The notes: a model not told the origin generated them from the letters alone. DNA of 64,000 nucleotides from Alisma plantago-aquatica (GCA_963693085.1 OY856410.1:883706335-883770334); one strand, 5' to 3'. Counted from the first letter of the stretch, positions 23,391 through 36,014 are shown. A program made the numbers and translations.

Positions 23391-25771
23391 ACAAAACCTC
23401 AGAAAGATAAAGCAACAATAGCAGATGACTTGAGAAGAAGTATAACAAGAGCAGTTTATAAAGTAAAGCAGTTCATACTATTAAGCTTACCATATGTAAG
23501 GAAGGCATATACCCAAGTATTTCTTTATGGAACATGATTAACAAGATAAGATTTATAAGATCTCACCACATATCATGAGGAACATATAAGTAACTGCAAG
23601 TATGACAAGATTAACTACACAAGCAAGGCCTCAACCAATGTTTCATGTTTTGCCTTAAGCAGTAAATACTATTCGGCTGGATTACATATTATTATGCCCT
23701 GAGGAAGTGAGCCGTACCACTCAGATCCAACTGACGACTGTGAAACCCGGAGCCGGTGCCATGCAAGGTCAATGGAAGAGCCGGACTCCACGACCTCCCA
23801 CTTCATGGTCAGTGCACAAAAACTAAAGCAGGACCGTAGTCTCATGCTTAAGTGGCCTTAGCCATAGGGTCATCTCCATAGGCTACCCTTTCTAGCCCGC
23901 CTCGGTACAGGTCTCGATGCTAGTATATCTGAGCCACAGGCCAGTTCACTGTGCTCTGAGCCATGAACGTGTTCATGCTCCATCATACTGAGCCATGGGA
24001 TTGCTCACCATGCTCTTTATATATACATATATATCCGAGTCTGCAACCGTAGCTGCACTCAATTCCCTCTCTATTTCAGGCTAGGAGAAACCACACATAT
24101 TCAACAATATGTGCATCCAGGTTAACCCGTAGGAGAACCTGTTTCACCATCACTAGCTGCTGACGATGATGGATCTATGTCCAGGGCAAACTACATGATT
24201 TGTTCCACTGTGATTAATTAGTATATTTTAAGTGGATTGCAAGATTCAACCAAGTTGTATAACATGCAAACTATAACAAGAATAAACAGTATGAAATGTA
24301 ATATTATGCATTTATTGTAATCAACATCATCCTGATCCATCACAAGGATTCAACATTACATGTTACCACTTGGCCTCTTGCCAATCATCAAGATCCATCT
24401 CAAGGATCATCACATTGCCATGAGATCTCAACCCCTTATCACATAATGCCACTACCTCTCAAGGCATTCTCATCAACTTAGGCACTTTAGCCAACTCAGG
24501 TCCTCTGTCCAAAACACATCATGTATGTCATCTCATCATCAAGAGTAACTATCAAAGCAATGTTACTCATCATACATATATACCTCATAGCCTTTTACCT
24601 GGCTATGCATCACCTGCATGGTTAGTACAATCATCATGGATTAACAAAAAGATCCTATTATTGTCATAGGGCAACATTGATTGATTATATATGATATCAC
24701 TCATGCCTCAACCTGTGATCATTAGCATAGGTCATATCATTAAGCAAGCATCTTACATGCTTATCATTTCTTAGCATTATACATATGATTTAAGATGATC
24801 ATGAAAATGGATACTATCAAGGTGTGACACATAGATGTGAACTTACTATAGCAATTACCATCAAGCATCTCAAGGATCACTACCATCATAAAATGTAGTT
24901 ATAGGAATAAGATCCAACGTATAGAAGGAACATAACCCTCACTAAAAGTACCAACTACCCGCACCAAAGATGTGTCAGGTAGGGCACCCTCACCAGAAGC
25001 GTTCACTTTCCTCACCAAAGGTGGTTCGGGAAGGGTACTCTCCCCTATCACCCAACACTAGCACGCATAATGGTTAACGGCTAGTGTATAGCGTGTAACT
25101 CTATGTTGTGCACGACGCGTTATGCATCAGGAAACCAAGCATACCGTGCAGCCATGCCTATCGTGCACCTCAATACGGGCAACACTGCATCAGGTAACAA
25201 GGGTACAACGACCATGAAGCCTATCGGGCAACTGAGCCCATGGGCATGTCGCTCACCAGGTGCAACGGCTTAGGGATACTAGGTGACGCTCTGTCGGGCA
25301 ACAACGGTAACGAGCAACCAAGCATGCAACTAGCCTAAGAAGCGTGTCATGAGACGGTGTGTCGTGCCTCATGGCATATCGGTCAGCACATGTATCAGGC
25401 ACTAAGGTGTCGTGCAACGCCCCTCAAGTCATTCTGTCGGCCGACACACACAGAGCTAAGGCCAAAGGGTGACTCCCACCACAGACTAGCTAGCAACGCT
25501 CCACCACAACAAGGCATAACGATACCAAACCATCACATAGGCTAAGTGTATCGGGCATGTTACTCATCAAGGTGGGATGCCCGACACACATAAGGCAGAG
25601 ACCATGGGTAACGCCCGTCGCAGCCTCAACATGTGTCATCCAAGGCTCAAGACCAAGAGGGATATCGGGCAACACCTCCCCCTCAAGATCATAACGATCA
25701 AGATGCATCTCCACAAGGTCGTCATCAAACTCAAGCACAAGGGTACCAAACCCTATCGGATCAAGAAGATG

Positions 25772-26033
25772 GCTCACCTCTCAACAACTAAGAGAGAGGG
25801 GTCTTGCACATCTCCTATCACCAAACGGGCAACATAAGGAACAACCCTAGCAAGGTTCACAACCACCACAAAGCTCACCTTTCAAGTCCATGGTGAGAGG
25901 AGGGTGTTGCTTAAGCAACTAGAGCACAAGCTCACCTCTCAACTTAAATGAGAGAGGGGTATTGTCCATGCTACTAGAACTCAAGCTCACTCCTCTAGAC
26001 AAAGGAGAGAAAGGAGTGTTGCTCACCAAGAAA
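25772..26033. repeat. Four related stem-loop units in the element A LTR
   Basis: Units start at 25772, 25873, 25930 and 25985. Each has GCTCACCTCTCA (or a variant), a loop of about 9 nt, TGAGAGAGGGG (or a variant), then GTNTTGC. The arms differ among units, yet three of the four keep a pairing stem. Repeated at about 34784-35040 in the other LTR and 52013-52270 in LTR C. Confidence 0.65.
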
Positions 26034-27014
26034 CCCTAGAACATAGGTTCGGCCAATAAGGTACAACTAAGCAAGAAACAAAACTAGCAACATACTTAGC
26101 GATCATAAGCAAGATATAAACAATAACATAGAAGATGGTAATGTAGTTAGGGTTAGGAGTTATGTAACCTGCCTTAAGCAAGCTCCAAGTTCCTAGCTCC
26201 AAGCTCCAAGCACCACCATAAGAAGGAGAGCAAGGCACTCTAGGGTTCGACCACCACTAGAGGAAGAAGAAGACTCCAAGAAGGATTGGCCACCAAGCTT
26301 GCAAAAGAAGAGAGGGTGTCGTGCACCAAGGTAGAGGGAGACTAAGGAACTAAAGGGATCCTTAGCAAGGGAAAGGAAACACATATATAGAAAGGGATGG
26401 AGGAGAAACCAAGGGAAGATAAGGCAAGGTGTCGCCCACCTAGGGACACTTGTCCATGAGCAAAGCCACATGCCCTAAACACATGTCCAAAGCCATTGCC
26501 ACATGCAAGCATCAAACACCAAGTGTCCACTAGTGGTGACACAAACAAGGTCAAAGAAGGTCAAAGGGTCCATAGGCGACACACCTCCATGCCATGGCCG
26601 ACACACCCACTCCATGGACGAAACAACCCTGGGCGACACACCACCAGGGCGACACACATCCTGGGAAACACACTTAGGCTGACACAAGCATGCTCTTTCC
26701 CGACACAAGGTCCAAAGAAGCGAAGGCAAGGCACCACAAGGCCCAACAAGCTCAACCAAGCCCAAAGGAACTCAAGCAATGATCCCAACCCTTCCTCTCA
26801 ATACTAGAGGAAGCAAGGAGAGGGAGGAACACCTCTCAAGGTGGCAAACTTGCCCACAAACCCTAGACTTGGGTTAATTGCAAGTAGCACCTCCAACTCT
26901 CAACAAAGCACCAACAAACCCTAATCACCACAGAAGGTGAATAGCAAGCAAAAAAGCATCAGGGTTAAGCAAAGAAAACACGGTAAACCCTAAACAGAGG
27001 TCAGGGTCCTTAAA

Positions 27015-27030
27015 AGCTAACCCCCTACAA
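27015..27030 (-). promoter_or_regulatory. Polypurine tract of element A
   Basis: Minus strand reads TTGTAGGGGGTTAGCT immediately before the 3' LTR start. It is purine-rich and in the expected place, though interrupted by pyrimidines. Confidence 0.6.
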
Positions 27031-27483
27031 AGGGATTTCGTCCCCAAAATCTGAAGAGAAAAGCGAGGGGTACTTCTTCCTCAACTCTTCCTCAATCTCC
27101 CACGTGGCTTCCTCAATGCCACAGTGATGCCAAAGAACCTTCACAAGAACCTGGTCCTTCTTCTTCAGCTTCTTAACTCTTATGTCGAGGATCATCACTG
27201 GACCTTCCTCGTAGGTCACATCTTCATCAAGCTCAACTTCGTCTGGCTGTATCATTGTCCCTGTATCCGGATGACTTTTCTTCAGCATATTGACGTGGAA
27301 TACTGGATGTAACCTGTGCAACTCTGGAGGCAGCTCTAATTCGTAAGCTACTTTGCCAACACGTGCTATGACCGGGTATGGCCCCATATACCTGGGTGCT
27401 AGCTTACCCTTCCGGACAAACGTCAGCACACCTTTCCACAACGAGACTTTAAGATACACTTTGTCTCCTACCTGGAACTCCAA
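27025..27483 (-). pseudogene. Integrase C-terminal and chromodomain-like tail, element A
   Basis: 152 open codons: [12 protein letters not shown], then [13 protein letters not shown] (the GPY/F-like module that follows the integrase core), LHPVFHVNMLKK, and a tail [22 protein letters not shown]. The pattern 'VKVxWxxxxxxEATWExE' is that of Ty3 chromodomains, thought to steer insertion into chromatin. It ends at the true stop, 11 bp inside the LTR boundary. Upstream, a stop at 27487 separates it from the core. Confidence 0.85.
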
Positions 27484-28620
27484 AGGTCATCGACGATTGT
27501 CTGCATAAGACTTCTGCCTGTCCTGTGCCGCTTTCAACTATTGCTGTATCACCTTGATCTTTTCTGTCGTCTACTGTACTAATTTAGGACCCAAAAGCTG
27601 ATATTCACCAGACTCATACTAACACAAAGGAGATCTGCACTTCCTGCCATACAAAGCCTCATAAGGAGCCATGTCAATGCTCCGTTGATAACTGTTGTTA
27701 TAGGCAAACTCTATCAAACTGAGGTGTACGTCCCAACTGCCTAGGAACTGCAAAATATAAGCTCGAAGGAGATCATCCCGAATCTAAATAGTCCTCTCAG
27801 ACTGTCCATCTGTCAATGGGTGGAAGGTGGTACTGAACCTCAACTGCGTTCCCAATGCTCTGTGCAACTGTTCCCAGAAACAACTCGTGAACTGAGGACC
27901 TCTGTCAGAAACTATCATCGCTGGCACACCGTACAAACGCACTATCTCATCCACATATACTCGAGCGAGCTTCTCGGCTGTATACGTTGTCTTCACCGGT
28001 ATGAAATGAGCAGACTTCGTCAATCTGTCCACTGTAACCCAAATGGAATCATGATTCCTAGTTGTCCTAAGTAAACCAACTATGAAATCCATGGTTACAT
28101 GATCCCATTTCCACTGTGGTATCGGCAGGGGTTGCAACGTACCTACCGACTTTTGATGTTCAACTTTGACTTGCTGACAAACCGCACACTTAGCCACGAA
28201 CTCAGCTACATCTTTCTTCAAGCCGGGCCACCAATACAAGTCCTTCAGACTATGATACATCTTGGTGACTCTTGGATGCATAGCATACATTGACGTGTGT
28301 GCTTCCTTGATCACTAACTTCCTAAGATCATCAACATTGGGGACCACCATCTTATCATGATAGAAGACTAGCCCATCCTCAGACTCATGGAACCCATCAC
28401 GCTTTTCGCTGCCAAACTCTGATCTGATCAACTGTACTGTATCATCTGCTTACTGTGCATCTTTGATCTGTTGTCACAGTGTAGGCTTGACTTGCAATTG
28501 TGCTAAAAGTCTAGCTAACAAGGAAACTTCCATCTGTACATTCATATGCCGCAAGGAAACAAGCATATCCCGTCTATGGCATACTAGGGAACTCAACTAT
28601 GCCTTCTTTGAAGGAAAAGA
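27484..28620 (-). pseudogene. Integrase zinc-binding domain and DDE core, element A
   Basis: The 215 codons open at 27784-28431 contain HTSMYAMHPRVTKMYHSLKD and CAVCQQ (HHCC zinc module), then MDFIVGL, VDRLTKSAHF (first Asp), [10 protein letters not shown] (second Asp) and TDGQSERT near the end. The catalytic Glu region lies just beyond a stop at 27784. The HPRV variant replaces the common HPG. Stops at 28450, 28474 and 28597 break the upstream linker and those at 27487-27619 the downstream linker. Confidence 0.85.
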
Positions 28621-29901
28621 AGAAGACTTTCGGCTAAGCGCATCAGCTACCACATTTGCCTTACCAGGATGATACTCGATGGTGTAGTCGTAATCATTGA
28701 TTAGCTCCATCCATCAGTGCTATCACATGTTCAACTCATGCTGCAAAAAGATGTACTTCAGATTCTTATGATCTGTAAAGATCTGACACACTTCCCCATA
28801 AAGATAGTGTCTCCAAATCTTTAACGCATGAACCACTGCTACCAACTCCAAATCATGAGTCAGATAGTTCTCCTCGTGTTTCTTAAGCTGTCGCAAAGCA
28901 AAAGAAACCACATGATCTTCCTGCATCAACACACAACCTAATCCTTTCTTGGAAGCATCACAGAAAACAACATAGCCCTTCCCAGGCTCTGGCAGCACTA
29001 GTACTGGAGCACTAGTCAGATTTTCCTTCAAACTTTGGAAAGCTTTTTGGAAACGATCATCCCAGACAAAAGGTACATCCTTTCTAGTCAACTTCGTCAT
29101 TGGCAACACAATCACACTGAAGTCCTTGATAAACCTCCGGTAGTAACCTGCTAAACCAAGGAAACTACGGACTTCTGTCGGCGTCTTCGACTGTTCCCAT
29201 TCTGCAATGGACTCCACCTTCTTCGGATCCACTTTGACTCCTTCTACAGATATCACATGACCCAAGAAAGTCACTTCTTCCAACCAGAACTCACACTTAT
29301 TGAACTTGGCATACAACTGATGTTGGCGAAGAAGAGTTAACGCTAGATGAAAATGTCGCTCATGCTCTTGCCTGTCCCGACTGTAGATCAAGATGTCATC
29401 TATAAAGACTATGACAAACTGATCTAGGAACGGATGAAACACTCGATTCATCAGATCCATGAAAGTAGCAGGTGCATTGGTTAGCCCAAACGACATAACC
29501 ACAAACTCAAAGTGACCATACCTCGTCCTAAAAGCTGACTTTGGTATGTCATCTGCCTTAATCCTCAACTGATGATATCCAGACTGTAGATCGATCTTCG
29601 AAAACACGGTGGCACCACACAACTGATCGAACAGATCATCTATTCTCAGCAACGGGTACTTGTTCTTGATCATAACCTTATTTAACTATTGGTAATCTAT
29701 ACACAGCTGCATCGATCCATCTTTCTTCTTGACGAACAACACTGGAGCACCCCAAGGTGACGTACTCGGTCAGATGAAACCTTTCTCCAAAAACTCTTGC
29801 AACTGCTTCTTAAGCTCTGCCATTTCTACTAGAGCCATCCTATACGGTGTCTGTGCAACTGGCTGTGTTCCTGGAATTAGATTGATCTTGAAATCAATCT
29901 C
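28621..29901 (-). pseudogene. Reverse transcriptase and RNase H, element A
   Basis: The longest open block (28723-29673, 316 codons) carries RT motifs [31 protein letters not shown] and the catalytic FIDDILIYS, then [11 protein letters not shown] and [12 protein letters not shown]. RNase H follows: [15 protein letters not shown] (first Asp), [17 protein letters not shown] (Glu) and [11 protein letters not shown] (Asp). The next segment reads [17 protein letters not shown], closing RNase H. Stops at 29686 and 29770 interrupt the RT N-terminus and three clustered stops at 28714-28725 interrupt RNase H. Catalytic residues are all present. Confidence 0.9.
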
Positions 29902-30519
29902 TCAGGGTAGAGGAACACCATGGAACTCATTAGGAACCACATCCAAAAACTCTCGGACAACTGGCACCTCCTCAAGGCTAGGACCTTTCACCTTGGTATC
30001 CACAACGGTATCCACAACGTGAGCTAAGAACACCTCACATCCTTGTCGCAACAACTTATCTACCACCAATGCTGATACTAGACATGTCGGGAGAATCTTC
30101 CTATCTCCTTGGAAGATCCATTTCTCTCCATCAACATTAAACACAGCTTGCTTGGAACCACAGTCCAAAACAACCTTATACTTCTCTAAGGTATCCATCC
30201 CAAGGATAACATCAAAACCATGCATATCAAGTGGTATAAGATCCACTTGTATGCTGTGTCCCGAAAAAGATAAGACACAAGATGGACACTCTTCTCAAAG
30301 AATCGAGGAACCATCAAGAGGGGTTTCTAACAATAAAATATCTTTCTTACAACTAACAGGTAAACAACAGTTCTCAAGCATACTATAGGCGATAAAAGAG
30401 TGTGTAGCACCCGGGTCAACCAGAACAAATATAAAGCAAGAAGAAGACATATCAGAATGAAATAACTCCATCTGACCTGTCACCACTCGCGGGTTGACTA
30501 TCACCTCCGACTGACTCAT
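29902..30519 (-). pseudogene. Retroviral-type aspartic protease region, element A
   Basis: FVLVDPGATHSFIA at about 30400-30440 is the aspartic-protease active-site loop of plant Ty3 elements (D-[ST/P]-G form, here DPG), followed by the second conserved strand region DVILGMDTL. It cleaves the polyprotein in active elements. Stops at 30295 and 29902 split it, and the frame continues with the linker LEEVPVVREFLDVVPNE that leads to RT. Confidence 0.85.
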
Positions 30520-30603
30520 AGCATAGAATTTAGCCGTTGCTTGCTGTCCACGTCCTCTGCTTCCTTGAGCAGACGATCCCGCTTGTGACGCTTGACCGCG
30601 TCC

Positions 30604-31725
30604 TCACCCTCTGTTACCACTGGGCTGCTGTCTATCTGACCCTTGATGATTCTGCCTCGGCTGTTGTGTCACTTCAACATCTCTACTTGGGCAGTTCGAC
30701 TTGAAATGCCCCGTATGACCGCAGATATAGCATGTCTTAACTTCAAACCGTGGCCTAGATGGCCCTGTCACTGCCACTGAAGCTGTACTATGTGCCTTTG
30801 ATGGTGAAGAAACATAACCTCTTCCCTTACTTGGGGACCATTGCAACAGTGCACTGGAACCTCTCATCACTGACGATGCTGCAAACCTTGGCTTCTTGAA
30901 GCCACCAAACCTCTGTCCCTGAAACTGAGCATGCCTCTTCTTAGACATGGATTCTCTTTTCTCCCTTACAGATTGTTCAATCCTCCAGACAGATTCCACA
31001 AACATAGCAAACCGCTCCCTGTTCTCCAACGCAGAAACATGTGTTGTCAGCTCAGTACTCAATCCCTTCTCAAAGCATTTAATCCGCTCTTCATCTGTCG
31101 CTACCATGTGAGTACAAAACATCAACAGATCCATGAACTTGGCCTCGTACTCAGTGATGTTCATCGTTCCTTGTCGCATGCTCTCAAACTGACTGATCTT
31201 CTCATCCAAATACGTCTTCGAGAAGTATCTGTTGACGAACTCGCGCCGGAAAACCTCCCAACAAATCACCTCACCAGGTCGCTTCTCCTCCTCGATGGTC
31301 CACCAGTGACCAGTACTACCCTTCAGAAGGTAGACAATGTGCTTTACTTTGTCTGCTTCGGGGATGTCGAGGATCCAGAAAGCCTTCACAAGACTTGTCA
31401 GCCACAGATCTGCATCCGTTGGATCAGCCGTTCCAACATAATCTGAAGCTCCGACTCGGCGAAGCCGCTCAAAGGTCTTCCCAATACCCGATGTTTCACC
31501 ATGGGGAGACTGTACTCTCGGCGGAGGCAATAGCAATCTCTCTACCATGAGATTCATCGTAGCCATTATCTACCCCATAAGCTGTTGGTAGGTAGGGTGT
31601 TCAAGAATGGCCTGGTCAGGTTGGGGGACCTCAGGCACCCGATCTTCATGTGCCTGCCCTATAGCTTCATCAACTGATGCAACATCGTTGTGCTCAGCAG
31701 CATGTTCTTCATGGTTTCCAAACAT
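30604..31725 (-). pseudogene. gag: Gag (capsid/nucleocapsid) of element A
   Basis: ATG at 31725; one internal stop at 31570 separates the first ~50 codons from a 320-codon open block. That block has KTFERLRRVGASDYVGT, WLTSLVKAFWIL, VYLLKGSTGHWW and EFVNRYFSKTYLDEKISQFESMRQG, the conserved core of the plant Retrotrans_gag domain (capsid-like assembly). A single CCHC zinc knuckle CYICGHTGHFKSNC (RNA binding) follows near its end. After the stop at 30604 the frame continues through a Gly/Arg/Gln-rich linker into protease. The partial gag of element E shares KTFERLRRVGA. Confidence 0.9.
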
Positions 31726-31834
31726 CTTGGCTTTTCTTCCGCTGAGGGCAGAAGATGATTATGAGAAAATCTGGAAAACTCATAAGAACAGACACAACCT
31801 AGTCCTAAATCCCTATAGACTCAGTGAACCTAGA

Positions 31835-31846
31835 GCTCTAATACCA
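31835..31846 (-). promoter_or_regulatory. Primer binding site of element A
   Basis: Minus strand TGGTATTAGAGC, one mismatch from the initiator tRNA-Met complement, four bases from the 5' LTR end at 31851. It is followed by a leader with TTCACTGAGTCTATAGGG, similar to E and F. Confidence 0.9.
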
Positions 31847-31850
31847 AACT

Positions 31851-34800
31851 TGTGGCAACACATCCCACTATCACACAGACAGCGAGGTGTTATGCGAAAA
31901 CGTGCAGAAATCACCATAACCACAGATTACCAAAAACACGGGTTAATTAAAACTGATTGTGGAAAGTAGGTAAACTAAGAAAACTATTACATTTAAGTCC
32001 ACATCCTGCAAGGAAACATGTTATACAAACATTTACAAGCCTTGATACATGTCCATAGCTTAGAGGAACAACTGTCTAACCATCCCGTGAGTTCATCACC
32101 TGTTTATATGTACATAAAGGCCCACATCTATCCAGCAGCAGGATATATAAAACATCAACAACTATACACCATGAAGCAACATCAAACGCTCCCAAGGACC
32201 TGAGAGTACAGGGATGACTCTAGACTCTACTACAAAACATCTAAAATAACAACATATCCGTCGCTTGCCTTCTACTACTCGTCTTGCTGCTCGGCCGCAA
32301 ATCCATGACCACCACCACGTCTAGCTCGACCACTTAAAAAGGTTATAAACCAGCGGGGTGAGACACACAGTCCCAGTGAGAAACAAAACTCCCCACCAAA
32401 ACTATAAAACCTCAGAAAGATAAAGCAACAATAGCATATGACTTGAGAAGAAGTATAACAAGAGCAGTTTATAAAGTAAAGCAGTTCATACTATTAAGCT
32501 TACTAGATGTACGGAAGGCATATACCCAAGTATTTCTTTATGGAACATGATTAACAAGATAAGATTTATAAGATCTCACCACATATCATGAGGAACATAT
32601 AAGTAACTACAAGTATGACAAGATTAACTACACAAGAAAGGCCTCAACCAATGTTTCGTGTTTTGCCTTAAGCAGTAAATACTATTCGGCGGGATTACGT
32701 ATTATTATGCCCTGAGGAAGTGAGTCGTACCGCTCAGATCCAACCGACAGCTACAAAACCCAGAGTCGGTGCCATACAAGGTCAATGCAAGATCCGGACT
32801 CCACGACCTCCCACTTCATGGTCAGTGCACGAAAACTAAAGCAGGACCGTAGTCTCATGCTTAAGTTGCCTTAGCCATAGAGTTAGCTCCATAGGCTACC
32901 CTTTCTAGCCCGCCTCGGTACAGGTCTCGGTGCTAGTATATCTGAGCCACGGGCCAGTTCACCGTTCTCTGAGCCATGAACATGTTCATGCTCCATCATA
33001 CTAAGCCATTGGCTTGCTCACCATGATCTTTATATATACATATATATCCAAGTCTGCAACCGTAGCTGCACTCGATTCCCTCTCTATTTCAGGCTAGGAG
33101 AAACCACACATATTCAACAATATGCACTTCCAGGTTAACCCGTAGGAGAACCTGTTTCACCATCACCAGCTACTGACGATGATGGATCTATGGCCAGGGC
33201 AAACTACATGATTTGTTCCACTGTGATTAATTAGTATATTTTAAGTGGATTGCAAGATTCAATCAAGTTGTATAACATGCAAACTATAACAAGAATAAAC
33301 AGTACGAAATGTAATATTATGCATTTATTGTAATCAACATCATCCTGATCCATCACAAGGATTCAACATTACATGTTACCACTTGGCCTCTTTCCAATCA
33401 TCTAGATCCATCTCAAGGATCATCACATTGCCATGGGATCTCAATCCCTTATCACATAATGCCACTGCCTCTCAAGGCATTCTCATCAACTTAGGCACTT
33501 TAGCCAACTCAGGTCCTCTGACCAAAACACATCATGTATGTCATCTCATCATCAAGAGTAACTATCAAATCAATGTTACTCATCATACATATATACCTCA
33601 TAGCCCTTTACCTGGCTATGCATCACCTGCATGGTTAGTGCAATCATCATGGATTAACAGAAAGATCCTATTATTGTCATAGGGCAACATTGATTGATTA
33701 TATATGATATCACTCATGCCTCAACCTGTGATCATTAGCATAGGTCATATCATTAAGCAAGCATCTTACATGCTTATCATTTCTTAGCATTATACAGATG
33801 ATTAAAGATGATCATAAACACATATACTATCAAGGTGTGACACATAGATATGAACTTACTATAGAAATTACCATCAAGCATCTCAAGGATCACCACCATA
33901 ATAAAATGTAGTTATAGGAACAAGATCCAGTGTATAGAAGGAACATAACCCTCACTAAAAGTACCCACTACCCTCACCAAAGATGTGTCGGGTAGGGCAC
34001 CCTCACCAGAAGCGTTCACTTTCCTCACCAAAGGTGGTATCGGGCAGGGTACTCTCCCATATCGCCCAACACTAGCATGCATAACGGTTAACCGATAGTG
34101 TATAGCGTGCAACACTATGTTGTGCATGGCGCATTATGCATCAGGAAACCAAGCATGCGGTGCAGCCATGCCTATCGTGCACCTCAAGACGGGCAACGTT
34201 GCATCAGGTAACAAGGGTACAATGACCATGAAGCCTATCGGGCAACTGAGCCCATGGGTGTGTCGCTCACCAAGTGCAACTGCTTCGGGATACTAGGTGA
34301 CGCTCTATCGGGCATTAACAGTAACGGGCAACCAAGCGTGCAACTAGCCAAAGAAGCGTGTCATGAGACGGTGTGTCGTGCCTCATGGCATATCGGTCAG
34401 CACATGTATCGGCCATTAAGGTGCCGTGCAACGCCCCTCAAGTCGTTCTGTTGGCCGACACACACAGAGCTAAGGCCAAAGGGTGACTCCCACCACAGAC
34501 TAGCTAGCAATGATCCACCACAACAAGGCATAACGATACCAAACCATCACATAGGCTAAGTGTATCGGGCAGGTTACTCATCAAGGTGGGATGCCCGACA
34601 CACACAAGGCAGAGACCATGGGTGACGCCCGTCACAGCCTCATCATGTGTTGTCCAAGGCTCAATACCAAGAGGGATATCGGGCAACACCTCCCCTCAAG
34701 ATCATAACGGTCAAGATGCATCTCCACAAGGTCATCATCAAACTCAAGCAAAAGGGTACCAAACCCTAACAGATCAAGAAGATGGCTCACCTCTCAACAA

Positions 34801-36014
34801 ATAAGAGAGAGGGATCTTGCACATCTCCTATCACCAAACGGGCAACACAAGGAAGAAACCTAGCAAGGTTCACAACCACCACAAAGCTCACCTTTCAAGT
34901 CCATGGTGAGAGGAGGGTGTTGCTCAAGCAACTAGAGCACAAGCTCACCTCTCAACTTAAACGAGAGAGGGGTATTGCCCATGCTACTAGAACTCAAGCT
35001 CACTCCTCTAGACCAAGGAGAGAAAGGAGTGTTACTCACCAAGAAACCCTAGAACATAGGTTTGACCAACAAGGTACAACTAAGCAAGAAACTAAACTAG
35101 CAACATACTTAGCCGATCATAAGCAACATATAAACAATAACATAGAAGATGGTAATGTAGTTAGGGTTAGGAGTTATGTAACCTGCCTTAAACAAGCTCC
35201 AAGCTCCAAGCACCACCACAAGAAGGAGAGCAAGGCACTCTAGGGTTCACCCACCATTAGAGGAAGAAGAAGACTCCAAGAAGGATCGGCCACCAAGATT
35301 GCAAAAGAAGAGAGGGTGTCGTGCACCAAGGGAGAGGGAGACTAAGGAACTAAAGGGATCCTTAGCAAGGGAAAGGAAACACATATATAGAAAGGGATGG
35401 AGGAGAAACCAAGGGAAGATAAGGCAAGGTTTCGCCCACCTAGGGACACTTGTCCATGAGCAAAGCCACATGCCCTAAACACATGTCCAAAGCCATTGCC
35501 ACATGCAAGCATCAAGCACCAACTGTCCACTAGTGGTGACACAAACAAGGTCAAATAAGGTCAAAGGGTCCATGGATGGCACACCTCCATGCCATGGTCG
35601 ACACACCCACTCCATGGCCGACACAACCCTGGGCGACACACCACTAGGGCGACACACATCCTGGGCGGCACACTTAGGCCGACACAAGCATGCTCTTACC
35701 CGACACAAGGTCCAAAGAAGCAAAGGCAAGGAACCACAAGGCCCAACAAGCTCAACCAAGCCCAAAGGAACTCAAGCAATGAGCCCAACCCTTCCTCTCA
35801 ACACTAGAGGAAGCAAGGAGAGGGAGGAACACCTCTCAAGGTGGCAAACTTGCCCACAAACCCTAGACTTGGGTTAATTGCAAGTAGCACCTCCAACTCT
35901 CAACAAAGCACCAACAAACCCTAATCACCACAGAAGGTGAATAGCAAACAACAAAGCATCAGGGTTAAGCAAAGCAAACAGGGTAAACCTTAAATGGAGG
36001 TCAGGGTCCTTACA
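31851..36014 (-). repeat. Element A 5' LTR
   Basis: 4,164 bp, ends TGTGGCAACA and CCTTACA. Near-copy of 22838-27014 along its whole length, including promoter blocks (32195-32400), the word clusters (34000-34690, 35575-35720) and the four stem-loops (about 34784-35040). Confidence 0.95.
32195..32400 (-). promoter_or_regulatory. Conserved LTR blocks, element A 5' LTR
   Basis: AGGACCTGAGAGTACA at 32195-32210 and the CTTAAAAAGGTTATA block near 32333. As the 5' LTR copy, this one would have driven expression of the element. Confidence 0.5.

Larger units (their letters stand above)
22838..27014 (-). repeat. Element A 3' LTR
   Basis: 4,177 bp, plus-strand start TGTGGCAACACATCCC. The last two bases are AA where the partner LTR has CA, a terminal mutation. 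By eye it differs from the 5' LTR by about 5% in the first 150 bp and about 2% near 23.4 kb; no full alignment was made. It carries clusters of TATCGGGCA/CGTGCAAC/CCGACACA words (25000-25720, 26575-26720) and four stem-loops (25772-26033). The many small frames between 25350 and 26810 are chance frames of this repeat. Confidence 0.95.
27025..31725 (-). pseudogene. gag-pol: Element A gag-pol polyprotein, one frame with 17 internal stops
   Basis: Starts at an ATG at 31725 and ends at the stop at 27025: 1,566 codons plus stop. Every domain from Gag to the integrase tail lies in the same frame. I count internal stop codons at (lowest base) 31570, 30604, 30295, 29902, 29770, 29686, 28723, 28720, 28714, 28597, 28474, 28450, 27784, 27619, 27571, 27538 and 27487. 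No net frameshift separates any two domains. Most stops sit where a Gln, Arg or Trp codon would be expected from the family, so they look like C-to-T or G-to-A changes. The element must be inactive unless complemented in trans. Confidence 0.9.
22838..36014 (-). mobile_element. Element A: complete Ty3/gypsy chromovirus-like retrotransposon
   Basis: 13,177 bp, minus strand, inserted in LTR H with a perfect 5-bp duplication TTCTC. 3' LTR 22838-27014, internal region 27015-31850, 5' LTR 31851-36014. Internal order is primer site, gag, protease, RT, RNase H, integrase, chromodomain-like tail, which is Ty3/gypsy order. Integrase with a C-terminal chromodomain-like module and long LTRs starting TGTAAGGACCCTGACC suggest the Tekay/Del clade. 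All coding blocks share one frame but carry 17 internal stops, so it cannot make its own proteins. Removing A rejoins LTR H seamlessly. Confidence 0.95.

Noticed and set aside
25357..26807. Many overlapping frames, also at 34254-35877 and 51434-53098
   Set aside because: They sit in LTR word clusters of the A family, on both strands, with no recognisable domain; the similarity among copies is LTR identity.
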